A DNA stretch of 64,000 nt. Source: Microbacterium sp. STN6 (GTDB taxonomy: Bacteria > Actinomycetota > Actinomycetes > Actinomycetales > Microbacteriaceae). Under the pieces are notes generated by a model. That model worked only from the letters and a program-made list of their open reading frames with translations. It was not told the origin of the DNA and did no database searches. This document shows positions 26,493 through 35,523 of the stretch, piece after piece (within the stretch, counting starts at the first letter, position 1; every line of letters begins with the position of its first letter). A program made the translations under genes and the position numbers. Location of the stretch: contig NZ_JAPMIT010000002.1 of the NCBI RefSeq assembly GCF_026410545.1, forward strand, positions 124,001-188,000, given 5' to 3'.

Positions 26493-26523
26493 CCGCCGCC
26501 CGGCCGACCACGGGTGGCGGCGG
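26493..26523. terminator. Bidirectional hairpin between convergent genes
   Basis: CCGCCGCC (26493-26500) pairs with GGCGGCGG (26516-26523), extended inward by CCCG/CGGG-type pairing. It lies between the secreted protein gene and the convergent ABC permease gene and could end both transcripts. Confidence 0.6.
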
Positions 26524-26538
26524 TTGTGCTTTCGCACC

Positions 26539-27273
26539 TCACGGCGTGCGGCGGCGCAGCGTGACCGAGCCGACGACGATCGAGCCCACCGCGAACCCTG
26601 CGATGATGAGCAGCTGGCCGCCCACCCACGGCGCATCGTGGGTGTCGCGTGCGACGGCATTCAGCGCGTCGATCGCGTGCGAGAGCGGAAGCCAGTCGCT
26701 GATCACGCGCAGCACCTGCGGCAGCTGGTCGCGCGGCAGAAAGATGCCGCCGAGCAGAATCTGGGGGAACACCAGCGCCGGCATGAACTGCACCACCTGG
26801 AACTCGGTGTTCGCGAACGCGCTCGCGAGCAGGCCGAGCGTGGTGCCGAGCACCGCGTCGACGAGCGCAACCGCGAGCAGTAGCCAGAGGGAGCCGTCGA
26901 TCGTGAGGCCGCACACCCAGGTTGCGAACCCGACGGCCAGGGCGGACTGCACGATCGCGAGCAGCCCGAACGCGAGCGTGTAGCCCAGGATGAAGTCCCC
27001 TTTGCCGAGCGGCATGCTCAGCAGACGCTCGAGCGTTCCCGTGCGCCGCTCGCGCAGCGTCGTGATGCTTGCCACGAGGAACATGACGATGAACGGAAAC
27101 AGCGCGAGCATGGCCGGCCCGATCTGCGAGAAGACCTCGGTGTCGTCGAAGATCCACGCGACCAGCCCGATGAGCAGGCTCGGCACGATGACGAGCAGGC
27201 CCACCGTGCGCGGGTCGTGCCGAACCTGCGCGAGCACGCGGCCGGCCGTGGCGAGCGTGCGCCGCGGATTCAT
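26539..27273 (-). CDS. ABC-2 type transporter permease (drug exporter type)
   Basis: A 244-residue permease from ATG 27273, coupled to the ATPase by an ATGA overlap. Six hydrophobic segments are visible. The conserved ABC-2 motif RERRTGTLERLLSMPLGKGDFILGY follows helix 2, and QVVQFMPALVFPQILLGGIFLPRDQLP lies near helix 5. This pattern is typical of DrrB/YhhJ/NatB-type exporters. The frame is open upstream of 27273 but there runs antisense within the ATPase. The substrate is unknown. Confidence 0.88.
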   Translation of the reverse strand: MNPRRTLATAGRVLAQVRHDPRTVGLLVIVPSLLIGLVAWIFDDTEVFSQIGPAMLALFPFIVMFLVASITTLRERRTGTLERLLSMPLGKGDFILGYTLAFGLLAIVQSALAVGFATWVCGLTIDGSLWLLLAVALVDAVLGTTLGLLASAFANTEFQVVQFMPALVFPQILLGGIFLPRDQLPQVLRVISDWLPLSHAIDALNAVARDTHDAPWVGGQLLIIAGFAVGSIVVGSVTLRRRTP

Positions 27274-28040
27274 CGGCGTTCCCCGTTCTCGCTCGTCGCG
27301 CCGTTGCCGCTTGCCGAGTGGCGCGGCGAGTGCCTGATCAGAGCGAGAAAGGCGTCCTCCGCGTTGTCCGTGCCGGTCTGCGCGTAGAGATCCGCCGGTG
27401 TCGCATCGGCGAGCACGTCGCCGTCGCGCATGAGGAGCAGGCGTTCGCACCGTGAGGCCTCGTCCATGACATGGCTCGAGACGAGAAGGCTCGTGCCGGC
27501 CGCCGCGAGTGAGGAGAACATATCCCAGAGCTCGACGCGCAGCAGCGGATCGAGCCCCACGGTCGGCTCATCGAGAACGAGCAACTCCGGCGAGCCGAGG
27601 AGGGCCGCAGCAAGGGAGACGCGACTGCGCTGGCCGCCCGACAGGTGGGCGACGAGGTCCCTGGCGTGCTCGCCAAGGTCGGTCGCCTCGATCACCCGAT
27701 CGACGTCGGCTGCCGGTGCCGCGAGCACCCTGCGGAAGTAGGCGAGATTGCCGCGCACCGTCAGGTCGTCGTACACGCTCGGCGCCTGGCTCACATAGCC
27801 GACGCGTCGGCGAAGTGCCGTGCTGCCGGCCGGGCGCCCGAGCACGGTCACGGTGCCGCTCGCGATCCGCTGTGTGCCGACCACGGACCGCATGAGGGTC
27901 GTCTTGCCGCAGCCGCTCGGCCCGAGAAGGCCGACGACCTGACCCCGCGGTATCGACAGGCTGACGCCGCGGATCACGTCGCGTCTGCCGCGCCGCACGC
28001 GCAGCCGGTCGGTCACGATCGCGGCGTCGCTCGTCTGCAT
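27270..28040 (-). CDS. ABC transporter ATP-binding protein (drug exporter type)
   Basis: A 256-residue ATPase. Walker A is GPSGCGKTT, the signature LSGGQRSRVSLAAALLG, and Walker B LLVLDEPTVGLD with the switch His in SSHVMDEA. I chose ATG 28040: bottom-strand AATAAT (28053-28048) lies 7 nt upstream, a leaderless arrangement seen repeatedly in this window. A further ATG at 28070 would add ten residues. The C-terminal 40 residues are polar and probably disordered. It works with the adjacent permease. Confidence 0.9.
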   Translation of the reverse strand: MQTSDAAIVTDRLRVRRGRRDVIRGVSLSIPRGQVVGLLGPSGCGKTTLMRSVVGTQRIASGTVTVLGRPAGSTALRRRVGYVSQAPSVYDDLTVRGNLAYFRRVLAAPAADVDRVIEATDLGEHARDLVAHLSGGQRSRVSLAAALLGSPELLVLDEPTVGLDPLLRVELWDMFSSLAAAGTSLLVSSHVMDEASRCERLLLMRDGDVLADATPADLYAQTGTDNAEDAFLALIRHSPRHSASGNGATSENGERR

Positions 28041-28227
28041 GCGATGAATTATTCTGCATGGCGGCCGCATCGACGCTCGCGGCGCGCTCGAAGCAGGGCA
28101 CGAGTGCCGCCACTACTGGGGGCTCTTCACTTGCTTTGAAGGTCATGGGAAGCACATGGGAGTGTCAGGGGCCGCCGTTAGTATTGTCAGGCACCACGCT
28201 TGCACCCCCCTGCTGAGGAGTTCTGAA

Positions 28228-28794
28228 ATGGAATGGCTCGTCCCGGTCATCGTCATCGTCGTGATCCTTCTGATCATCGGCATCTACCTCTGGGCGACCT
28301 ACAACTCGCTCGTCACGCTGGGCGTTCGTGTCGACGAGGCGTGGAGTGATATCACGGTGCAGCTCAAGCGGCGGGCCGACCTCATCCCCAACCTCATCGA
28401 GACCGTCAAGGGCTATGCGGCCCACGAGAAGGGCGTGTTCGAGTCGGTCACGAAGGCTCGGGCAGAGACGCTTTCGGCGCAGGGGCCGGCCGAGGCATCC
28501 GTGGCAGAGAACCACATGCAGGCTGCCCTGAAGAGCATCTTCGCCGTTGCCGAGGCGTACCCGCAGCTTCAGGCGAGCCAGAACTTCCTCGGCCTGCAGT
28601 CTGAGCTGGTCGACACCGAAGACAAGATCCAGGCCGCGCGCCGCTTCTACAACGGTGGCGTGCGCGAGCTCAACACGAAGATCAAGGTGTTCCCGAACAA
28701 CATCTTCGCCAAGGGCCTCGGCTTCACCGAGCGCGACTTCTTCGAGGTCGCCGACCTGGCGGCGGTCGCCGAGCCCCCGCGCGTGCAGTTCTAG
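28228..28794 (+). CDS. LemA family protein
   Basis: A 188-residue bitopic membrane protein. One N-terminal transmembrane helix (residues 3-23) is followed by the four-helix LemA domain with YNSLVTLGVRVDEAW and LKRRADLIPNLIETVKGYA, the most conserved family sequences. Start ATG 28228 follows GAGGAG at 28215-28220. The molecular role is poorly defined. It lies 12 nt before an HtpX-like protease gene, a pairing found in many bacteria and suggestive of membrane-protein quality control. Confidence 0.92.
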   Translation: MEWLVPVIVIVVILLIIGIYLWATYNSLVTLGVRVDEAWSDITVQLKRRADLIPNLIETVKGYAAHEKGVFESVTKARAETLSAQGPAEASVAENHMQAALKSIFAVAEAYPQLQASQNFLGLQSELVDTEDKIQAARRFYNGGVRELNTKIKVFPNNIFAKGLGFTERDFFEVADLAAVAEPPRVQF

Positions 28795-28806
28795 CAACGG
28801 GTCTCG

Positions 28807-29715
28807 ATGTACAGGGCCATTGCGCGTAATAAGCGCAACACCGTCTTCATCATCCTGATCTTCTTCGCCATCATCGGCGGTCTCGCGTATCTGGCGAACT
28901 ACGTGTACGGCAACGGTGGCTACACCATTCTCATCGTGGTGCTCGTGATCGCGGCCTTCTATGCGTGGATCCAGTACTTTTCCGCCAGCGGTCAGGCGGT
29001 CGCGATGTCGGGCGCGGTCGAGATCCAGAAGTCCGACAACCCCCGGCTCTGGCGCGTCGTCGAGAACCTGTCGATCGCCACGGGCACGCCCATGCCCAAG
29101 GTGTACATCGTCAACGACCCGGCGCCCAACGCCTTTGCAACGGGTCGCGATCCCCAGCACGCCATCGTGGCGGCGACGACCGGCCTGCTCGACATCATGG
29201 ACGACTCCGAGCTCGAGGGCGTCATGGCGCACGAGCTCGGCCATGTGCGCAACTACGACATCCGCGTCTCGATGATCGTCTTCGGCCTTGTCGTGGCCAT
29301 CGGCTTCATCGCAGACATCTTTCTGCGCATGGCGTTCTTCGGCGGGTTCGGCGGTGGCCGAGACAACAACCGCGGGGGCGGTGGCGGGGGCAATCCGATC
29401 ATTCTGATCATCGGACTCGCTGCCATGATCGTCGCTCCTCTGGTGGCCTCGCTCGTTCAGCTCGCGGTCTCGCGGCAGCGCGAATACCTGGCGGATGCGA
29501 CGGGAGCGTTCACGACACGGCATCCGGATGCGCTTGCCAGCGCCCTGAACAAGCTCGCCGAGTACGGCCGCCCCATGAAGAAGCAGAACTCGTCGATGTC
29601 GCACCTGTGGATCGCCGACCCGCTGAAGCCGGGAATCGTCAGCCGCCTGTTCAGCACGCACCCGCCCATCCCCGAGCGCATCGAGCGGTTGCAGAAGATC
29701 GGCGGCAGCTTCTAG
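28807..29715 (+). CDS. M48 family zinc metalloprotease (HtpX-like)
   Basis: A 302-residue integral membrane protease. Two N-terminal helices (about 12-32 and 39-58) precede the catalytic motif HELGH (H142, E143, H146), in which the two His bind Zn2+ and the Glu activates water. A Gly/Asn-rich loop (GGGRDNNRGGGGGG) and further helices follow; the third zinc ligand is probably the Glu in REYLADA. Members degrade misfolded membrane proteins. It is cotranscribed with LemA. Confidence 0.9.
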   Translation: MYRAIARNKRNTVFIILIFFAIIGGLAYLANYVYGNGGYTILIVVLVIAAFYAWIQYFSASGQAVAMSGAVEIQKSDNPRLWRVVENLSIATGTPMPKVYIVNDPAPNAFATGRDPQHAIVAATTGLLDIMDDSELEGVMAHELGHVRNYDIRVSMIVFGLVVAIGFIADIFLRMAFFGGFGGGRDNNRGGGGGGNPIILIIGLAAMIVAPLVASLVQLAVSRQREYLADATGAFTTRHPDALASALNKLAEYGRPMKKQNSSMSHLWIADPLKPGIVSRLFSTHPPIPERIERLQKIGGSF

Positions 29716-29811
29716 GCCAAGCCAGTCGCGCGCCCTGTCACATAGCAACCGCAAAGCTTAGTGTGGTGTTCTAGAGGTGGCTCCCAGACCGCGACTCGAG
29801 AGGCCTTCGAC

Positions 29812-30528
29812 GTGCCCATCTTCCGTAAAGACGGAAAGAACATCCTCTTTATCCACATCCCGAAGACGGGTGGCTCCGCCGTCGAGCGCGTCTTCAAGAA
29901 CAGCGGATACGAGTCGTTGTACCTCGACGGCAAGGTCGGGCGGGGCACGGTCAACCACCTGCGGCGGTGCACGCCGCAGCACATGCATGGGGCCATGCTG
30001 CAGCAGAACTTCCGCCTCAGCCGCTTCGACGCCATCTTCATGATCGTGCGTGACCCCCTGGCCCGGCTTCGGTCCGAGTACGTATGGCGAAACAGAAACA
30101 AAGAGGTAACCGGCGCTGCCTCCGACGTCGAGCGGTGGAGTGTCGACGCGTTCGCTGCCTACCGCAGGGACAACTTCCTCTACGACAACCACATTCGTCC
30201 GCAGGCAGACTTCTTCGTGCCGGGCGCACGGGTCTACTACTTCGAAAACGGGCTGCCCGAGGCGATCGCCGATCTCGACTCCTCATTCGAGCTCGGCCTG
30301 GTCGACGACATTCCGCGCGTGCGCACGGCGAAGGCGCACGGGCTCGCCAGTTCAGCCGTGCAGATCTCGCCCGAGCTTCGCCGGCGCGTCATGTCCTTCT
30401 ATCGCGACGATTACGTGCGCTTCGGCTACGACTCCGAGGGTGTGCCGACCAAGCCAGCCACTGAACCGTTCTCTGTGCGGGCTCGCCGCGCACTTGCGCG
30501 GCGGCTGCAGTCGTGGGCCAGGGGCTAA
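29812..30528 (+). CDS. Sulfotransferase family protein
   Basis: A 238-residue protein from GTG 29812, with GAGAGG at 29798-29803; a GTG at 29761 is in frame but has no ribosome site. The 5'-phosphosulfate loop FIHIPKTGGSAV (residues 13-24) and the 3'-phosphate segment IMIVRDPLARLRSEY match PAPS-dependent sulfotransferases of the type that modify polysaccharides or lipids. It stands alone, with no PAPS synthesis genes nearby. Its stop overlaps that of the convergent YcaQ-like gene by four bases. Confidence 0.85.
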   Translation: MPIFRKDGKNILFIHIPKTGGSAVERVFKNSGYESLYLDGKVGRGTVNHLRRCTPQHMHGAMLQQNFRLSRFDAIFMIVRDPLARLRSEYVWRNRNKEVTGAASDVERWSVDAFAAYRRDNFLYDNHIRPQADFFVPGARVYYFENGLPEAIADLDSSFELGLVDDIPRVRTAKAHGLASSAVQISPELRRRVMSFYRDDYVRFGYDSEGVPTKPATEPFSVRARRALARRLQSWARG

Positions 30529-31751
30529 AGGCCACCGGCGACCGCCGCCTCGACTTCCGCGCGCAGCGCCGCAGCGAGAGTGCCCCGTTCAGCGACGGTC
30601 ACTGCCTCCAGCCCCTGCCAGTGGGCGGTCTCGAGCAGCAGGGCGGCAAGACGGGCGGCCGTGTCGGCCGGCGCATCCGCTTCTGACCATGCCGCCTGCA
30701 CTCGCAGCACGCCGGACTGCCGATCGCTCTTCAGATCGACGCGCCCCACGATGCGGTCGTCGAGCAGCACGGGGAGCACGTAGTAGCCGAACACGCGCTT
30801 CGGCCGCGGCGTGTAGATCTCGATGCGGTAATGGAAGCCGAAGGTGCGCAGCGCCCTCTCACGCTGCCAGACGACCGGGTCGAAGGGCGAGAGCAGCGCC
30901 GCCGCATCGATGCGCCGGGGGATACGCGCCTCGGCGTGCAGCCACGCGCGCTCGGCCCTGTCACCGCGTTCCCAGCCCCGCACCGTGACCGGCACGAGCT
31001 CGCCCTCCTCTTCGAGGCGTTGGATGGCCGCACGAGCGGGCTGCCGCTTGATGCGGTAATAGTCGGCGAGGTCGCCGAGGGTTCCGACCCCGTGTGCGCG
31101 AGCGGAGCGCAGCAGCAGCTCGCGCACAGCATCGTGCTCGCCGATCTCGAGTTCGAGCACGTGGCGGGGCAGGATGCTCTCCGCGAGCGCGTACGTGCGC
31201 TGGAACCGTTCGCGCCCCGCCGACACGACCTCACCCCAGCGAAAGAGCACCTCGAGCCCGACCTTCACGTCTGACCAGCCCCACCACGGGCCGGTGCGCC
31301 GGTTCGCGTCGTGCTCGACATCACCCGCCGTCAGCGGCCCCTTGGCGGCGAGCTCGGCACGCAGCCAGTCGAGCATTGCGCCGTTCGCCGACGCCCACGA
31401 GTTCTCGTCGGCCAGCGCCGCCCGCCGGTACGCGGCCATGCGCCAGCGCATCAGCGCCCAGTCGGCGACGGGAATGAAGGCCGCCTCGTGCGCCCAGTAC
31501 TCGATCAGGCGCCCCTTGCGCGTGAACGTGAGCCGGTCGAGCAGCGTCTTGTCGTACGCGCCGAGCCGCGCGAAGACCGGCAGGTAGTGGCTGCGCTCGA
31601 ACACATTGACGGAGTCGATCTGCAGCAGCCCAACGCGGTCGATGAGAGTGTTCAGCTGCCGGGTGCCGACGGCCAGCGGATGCGGCCTGCCGAACCCCTG
31701 CGCACCCAGTGCAACCCGCCGGGCCTGCGCCGCGGACATCGTCTCGATCAT
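30525..31751 (-). CDS. Winged-helix DNA-binding protein, YcaQ-like (crosslink-repair glycosylase family)
   Basis: A 408-residue protein with tandem winged-helix-like regions. The N-terminal LLQIDSVNVFERSHYLPVFARLG and EYWAHEAAFIP are signature sequences of the YcaQ/AlkX-type family (HTH_42). E. coli YcaQ is a DNA glycosylase acting on interstrand crosslinks. I chose ATG 31751, preceded 7 nt upstream by TAGGGT (31764-31759 on the bottom strand), divergent from the AI-2E gene promoter. The C-terminal half has further family signatures (SPFDPVVWQRERA and PRPKRVFGYYVLPVLL). The function is inferred from the family. Confidence 0.85.
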   Translation of the reverse strand: MIETMSAAQARRVALGAQGFGRPHPLAVGTRQLNTLIDRVGLLQIDSVNVFERSHYLPVFARLGAYDKTLLDRLTFTRKGRLIEYWAHEAAFIPVADWALMRWRMAAYRRAALADENSWASANGAMLDWLRAELAAKGPLTAGDVEHDANRRTGPWWGWSDVKVGLEVLFRWGEVVSAGRERFQRTYALAESILPRHVLELEIGEHDAVRELLLRSARAHGVGTLGDLADYYRIKRQPARAAIQRLEEEGELVPVTVRGWERGDRAERAWLHAEARIPRRIDAAALLSPFDPVVWQRERALRTFGFHYRIEIYTPRPKRVFGYYVLPVLLDDRIVGRVDLKSDRQSGVLRVQAAWSEADAPADTAARLAALLLETAHWQGLEAVTVAERGTLAAALRAEVEAAVAGGL

Positions 31752-31793
31752 CGACACGACCCTAGCCCGACCCGCCGACATAGACTTGCGAGC

Positions 31794-33035
31794 ATGCCCG
31801 GTGCCGACGACACGACAACGCACGACACGACGACCCGCGCACGACGTCGGCGCGTGAACGGGGTGCGAGGGCCACGACTCGCTCGCGCCGCCCAGACCGA
31901 GCATTCGCTGCCGTCCGGCGTGCGAATCGCCGGCGCCTGGTCGTGGCGCCTTCTCGTCATCGGCGCCGTGATCGCCGTCATCTGCTTCCTCATCATCCAG
32001 CTGCGGCTCATCGTGATCCCGGTGCTCGTTGCCGTACTGCTCTCGGCACTCATGTCGCCGTTCGTCGATTACCTCCACCGTCGCCGGTGGCCGCGCGGCC
32101 TCGCGGTCGCCGTCGCATTCGCCGCCCTTGTCATCATCATCGGCGGCCTGGTGTACCTGGTCGTCTGGCAGGTACGTCTCGGCCTTCCCGACCTCAAGAG
32201 CCGGAGCGTCGACGTGTTCGACGACGTCGTGTCGTGGCTGAAGACCGGCCCCCTGCAGCTCTCGTCGTCTCAGATCGACGACTACGTCGGCCAGATCGGC
32301 CACATGATCCAGCAGGATTCCCAGGTGCTCATCAGCGGCGCGCTGTCGGTGGGATCCACCGTCGGGCACCTGCTCACGGGCGTTCTGCTCGCCATGTTCT
32401 CGACCCTGTTCATCCTGTACGACGGAAAGGGAATCTGGCGCTGGATCGTGCGCATCTTCCCCAAGCGCGCGCAGCCGGCCCTTGATGGCGCCGGCGGTGC
32501 CGGCTGGAACACGCTCGGCAGCTTCGTGCGGGTGCAGATCCTCGTGGCGTCCATCGATGCCGTCGGCATCGGGCTTGGCGCGTTCGTGTTCGGCGTGCCA
32601 CTGGCGGTGCCCATCGCGGTGCTCGTGTTCCTCGGCTCATTCGTGCCGGTCGTCGGGGCGGTCATCACCGGGGCCGTGGCCATCGTCGTCGCGCTCGTGT
32701 ACAACGGCTGGCTGATCGCGCTCATCATGCTCGGCGTGGTGCTGTTCGTTCAAGAACTCGAGGGGCACGTGCTTCAGCCGCTCATCATGGGGTCGGCCGT
32801 GAAGGTGCACCCACTCGCCGTCGTGCTCGTCGTGGCCGCCGGCACCCTGCTCGCCGGAATTCCCGGCGCGCTCTTCGCGGTGCCTCTCGCCGCCGTCGGC
32901 AACGTCATGGTGCGCTACATCTCCGGCGGCTCGTGGCGAAGCTCGCCGCACGGGGTGCGCCAGTCCGGTACGCCGCTTCTCTGGCAGACCGTGCCGGCCG
33001 TTCCGCGTGGCCTGCGCAGGCCGCCTCGCGCCTGA
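31794..33035 (+). CDS. AI-2E family transporter
   Basis: A 413-residue polytopic membrane protein. After a basic, disordered 45-residue N-terminus come two helices, a soluble segment (about 95-175) and a C-terminal cluster of five to six helices. These include the family motif FLGSFVPVVGAVITG and VQELEGHVLQPLIMG. Members include AI-2 exporters and Na+/H+ antiporters; the substrate is not determined. TAGACT (31781-31786) lies 7 nt before ATG 31794 with no ribosome site, so the transcript is probably leaderless. Confidence 0.9.
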   Translation: MPGADDTTTHDTTTRARRRRVNGVRGPRLARAAQTEHSLPSGVRIAGAWSWRLLVIGAVIAVICFLIIQLRLIVIPVLVAVLLSALMSPFVDYLHRRRWPRGLAVAVAFAALVIIIGGLVYLVVWQVRLGLPDLKSRSVDVFDDVVSWLKTGPLQLSSSQIDDYVGQIGHMIQQDSQVLISGALSVGSTVGHLLTGVLLAMFSTLFILYDGKGIWRWIVRIFPKRAQPALDGAGGAGWNTLGSFVRVQILVASIDAVGIGLGAFVFGVPLAVPIAVLVFLGSFVPVVGAVITGAVAIVVALVYNGWLIALIMLGVVLFVQELEGHVLQPLIMGSAVKVHPLAVVLVVAAGTLLAGIPGALFAVPLAAVGNVMVRYISGGSWRSSPHGVRQSGTPLLWQTVPAVPRGLRRPPRA

Positions 33036-33096
33036 CGAGCAGCGGATGCGCGCAGCCATGCGCATCCGGGCATATAGCAGCGCTTAAACTGAGCAG

Positions 33097-34356
33097 ATGG
33101 CCACTTTCAGCGAACCGACGACTGCCCGAGCGCTCATGCCGAGCCTTGAGGAGATCGAGTCGGCGCGCATCATCGTCTCTCGCGTGGCCGATGTCACGCC
33201 CATGGAGACGTCGCGCTACCTCGCCGAGGTGCTCGGAGCGCCGGTGCTGCTGAAGTGCGAGAACTTGCAGCGCACAGGCTCGTACAAGATCCGCGGAGCG
33301 TACAACCGCATGGCGCAGCTCTCCCAGGAAGAGAGGGAGCGCGGCGTCGTGGCCGCCTCTGCGGGCAACCACGCCCAGGGCGTGGCATTCGCGGCGCGCG
33401 AGCTCGGCATCAAGGCCACTATTTTCACCCCGCTCGGCGTTGCGCTGCCCAAGCTGCAGGCGACGCGAAACTACGGCGCAGACGTAATTCTTGGCGGCAG
33501 CACGGTTGAGGAGCCACTGCGCGCGGCCGCGGCGTTCGCCGAAGAGACCGGCGCGGTGCTGATTCCGCCGTTCGACCACCACGACATCATCACGGGCCAG
33601 GGCACGCTCGGTCTCGAGATTCTCGACCAGGTGCCCGATCTCGAGACCGTGATCGTGCCGATCGGCGGCGGCGGACTCATCGCGGGCGTTGCGAGCGCCG
33701 TGCGGCAGCGCGCCGCTCGTGAGGGCCGCACGGTGCGCGTCATCGGAGTGCAGGCCGAGAACGCGGCAGCGTTCGTGCCGTCGATGCAGCAGGGTGGTCC
33801 GGTCGAGATCGAGGTCGGGCCCACCATCGCCGACGGCATCGCGGTGGGAAAGCCCGGGTCGCTCACCTTCGACATCATCAAGGACACGGTCGACGAGATC
33901 GTCACCGTGACCGAAGACGATATCGCGCGCGGTCTGCTCGTGCTTCTGGAGCGCGCGAAACTGGTCGTCGAGCCCGCCGGCGCGGTCTCGGTTGCCGCCA
34001 TCCTCGCAGGCAAGGTCACGGCGAGCGGCCCGACCGTCGCCATTCTCTCCGGCGGCAATATCGACCCCCTGCTCATGCAGCGCGTCATCGGCCACGGCCT
34101 GGTGGCGTCCGAGCGCTACCTCAAGCTGCGCATCATCCTGCCCGATCGCCCGGGTGAACTGGCCCGCACCTCGCGCCTCGTCGCCGACGCCAACGCCAAC
34201 GTGGTCGGCGTGCTGCACACGCGCTTCGGCCGTGGCTTCCAGCTCAGCCAGGTGGAGCTGGAACTCAGCATCGAGACACGGGGCGCCGAGCACAGCCGCG
34301 AAGTCGTCGAGACGCTGCGCGCCGCGGGCTACGACCCGGTGCTCGACCTCGAGTAG
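33097..34356 (+). CDS. ilvA: Threonine ammonia-lyase with ACT domain
   Basis: A 419-residue PLP enzyme converting L-threonine to 2-oxobutanoate and ammonia, the entry step to isoleucine. The PLP lysine K64 lies in TGSYKIRGAYN, the phosphate-binding glycine loop is PIGGGGLIAG, and a single ACT domain occupies about residues 335-419. The length matches the short, single-ACT form often called catabolic. TAAACT (33085-33090) is 6 nt before ATG 33097, indicating a leaderless transcript. Confidence 0.93.
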   Translation: MATFSEPTTARALMPSLEEIESARIIVSRVADVTPMETSRYLAEVLGAPVLLKCENLQRTGSYKIRGAYNRMAQLSQEERERGVVAASAGNHAQGVAFAARELGIKATIFTPLGVALPKLQATRNYGADVILGGSTVEEPLRAAAAFAEETGAVLIPPFDHHDIITGQGTLGLEILDQVPDLETVIVPIGGGGLIAGVASAVRQRAAREGRTVRVIGVQAENAAAFVPSMQQGGPVEIEVGPTIADGIAVGKPGSLTFDIIKDTVDEIVTVTEDDIARGLLVLLERAKLVVEPAGAVSVAAILAGKVTASGPTVAILSGGNIDPLLMQRVIGHGLVASERYLKLRIILPDRPGELARTSRLVADANANVVGVLHTRFGRGFQLSQVELELSIETRGAEHSREVVETLRAAGYDPVLDLE

Positions 34357-34377
34357 CCGCCCCGCGGCCTTCCGCGA

Positions 34378-34863
34378 CTACGAGTAGGTTTCCACCTTCT
34401 CGACGGTGACGGCGATCTCCTTGCCGTTCGGGGCCTTGTACGTGGTCGACTCACCGATCTTGAGGCCGAGAATGGCCTCGCCGAGCGGGCTCTGCTCGCT
34501 GTAGACCGACACGTCGGAGTCGCCGGCGATCTCGCGGCTGCCGATGAGGAAAACCGTCTCGTCCCCGGCGATGGTTGCGGTGATGAGCGTTCCGGGCTCG
34601 ACGACGCCGTGGCTGACCGGAGCCTCGCTCACGGTCGCGTGACGCAGAAGCTGGGTGAGCTGGGTGATGCGGGCCTCGATCTTGCCCTGCTCGTCTTTGG
34701 CGGCGTGGTAGCCGCCGTTCTCCTTCAGGTCGCCCTCTTCCCGGGCGGCCTCGATCTTCTTGGCGATCTCGTCTCGGCCGGTCGTGCTCAACTGCTCCAG
34801 CTCCGCGGTCAGACGGTCGAATGCATCACGGGTCAGGAAGCTGACCTGGGTCTCCTGGGACAT
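34378..34863 (-). CDS. greA: Transcription elongation factor GreA
   Basis: A 161-residue factor that stimulates RNA cleavage by backtracked RNA polymerase. The N-terminal antiparallel coiled coil contains EIAKKIEAAREEGDLKENGGYHAAKDEQG, whose tip acidic residues reach the active site. The C-terminal FKBP-like domain ends in SPLGEAILGLKIGESTTYK. ATG 34863 follows AAGGAG, so the 16-residue extension further upstream is not used. It converges on ilvA. Confidence 0.95.
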   Translation of the reverse strand: MSQETQVSFLTRDAFDRLTAELEQLSTTGRDEIAKKIEAAREEGDLKENGGYHAAKDEQGKIEARITQLTQLLRHATVSEAPVSHGVVEPGTLITATIAGDETVFLIGSREIAGDSDVSVYSEQSPLGEAILGLKIGESTTYKAPNGKEIAVTVEKVETYS

Positions 34864-34919
34864 GCTGAACTCCTTAGCGCCTCGGGTGCTGGCGCGCGAC
34901 GAAAGTGGCAATAAAGTAG

Positions 34920-34945
34920 ACGCCCCGACGTGTCCGTCAGGGCGT
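34920..34945 (-). terminator. Hairpin between DUF4307 and greA genes
   Basis: ACGCCC-C-GAC (34920-34929) pairs with GTC-A-GGGCGT (34936-34945), one mismatch, 6-nt loop. It lies just after the DUF4307 stop on the bottom strand and upstream of greA, so it probably separates the two transcripts. Confidence 0.6.
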
Positions 34946-34956
34946 ATCGGACAAGC

Positions 34957-35352
34957 TTAAGCCAGCCAGCACCGGTTAATCAATCCCGTGGTCGCCTGCT
35001 GCGTGGTACGCACGACCTCGGTGTGGTTCGTCAGGTGACCGGATGCCGCGGGGTACGACACGATCTTCCAGCCCACCACCGCGAACTGTTCGTTCATGGC
35101 CTCGACGGCGCAGTTCACGGCCGTGCCGGCATCGACGTTCACGGTGAATCGCACAGTGACAGCGTGCTCGCCATCGATCGTGTGGCCGATGTCCTGCGTC
35201 TCGATGGTGCTGGCCGGGCTGCCGAGCCCCACCCAGATGACCCAGGCGGCGAAGACGGCGACGAAGGCGATCGCCACGCCCACCATCCACCAGCGGTCGC
35301 GCCTCGCCTTTCCGCGGGTGCGGCCGTAGCGGGCCGAGAGTTCATCGGTCAC
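34957..35352 (-). CDS. DUF4307 domain-containing membrane protein
   Basis: A 131-residue protein from GTG 35352 (a GTG at 35358 would add two residues). A short cytoplasmic N-terminus ELSARYGRTRGKARRDRWW is followed by one transmembrane helix (about 24-44) and an extracytoplasmic domain with two cysteines. This is the DUF4307 family, which in actinobacteria is found divergent from mca, as here. The function is unknown; the fixed neighbourhood suggests a link to thiol metabolism. Confidence 0.85.
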   Translation of the reverse strand: MTDELSARYGRTRGKARRDRWWMVGVAIAFVAVFAAWVIWVGLGSPASTIETQDIGHTIDGEHAVTVRFTVNVDAGTAVNCAVEAMNEQFAVVGWKIVSYPAASGHLTNHTEVVRTTQQATTGLINRCWLA

Positions 35353-35523
35353 GACCACAGGGCCACCAGCACAGTCAGACTCCGTCTCGCGAGCACGTGA
35401 TGAATGCGTTGCTCTCGTTCGATTAGGCTTGCACTACCAAGGATACGAGCAGTTCCTGTGTGCTTCGACGCGCTCCGCGGTGTGGCGCTCCGTGGTGCTG
35501 GTGAGGGAGATGGTGGTCGGCCG

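Noticed and set aside
35404-35523. N-terminal extension of Mca
   Set aside because: The extra 40 codons are Arg/Gly/Ala-rich, unlike the family, which starts a few residues before the AHPDDE metal motif.
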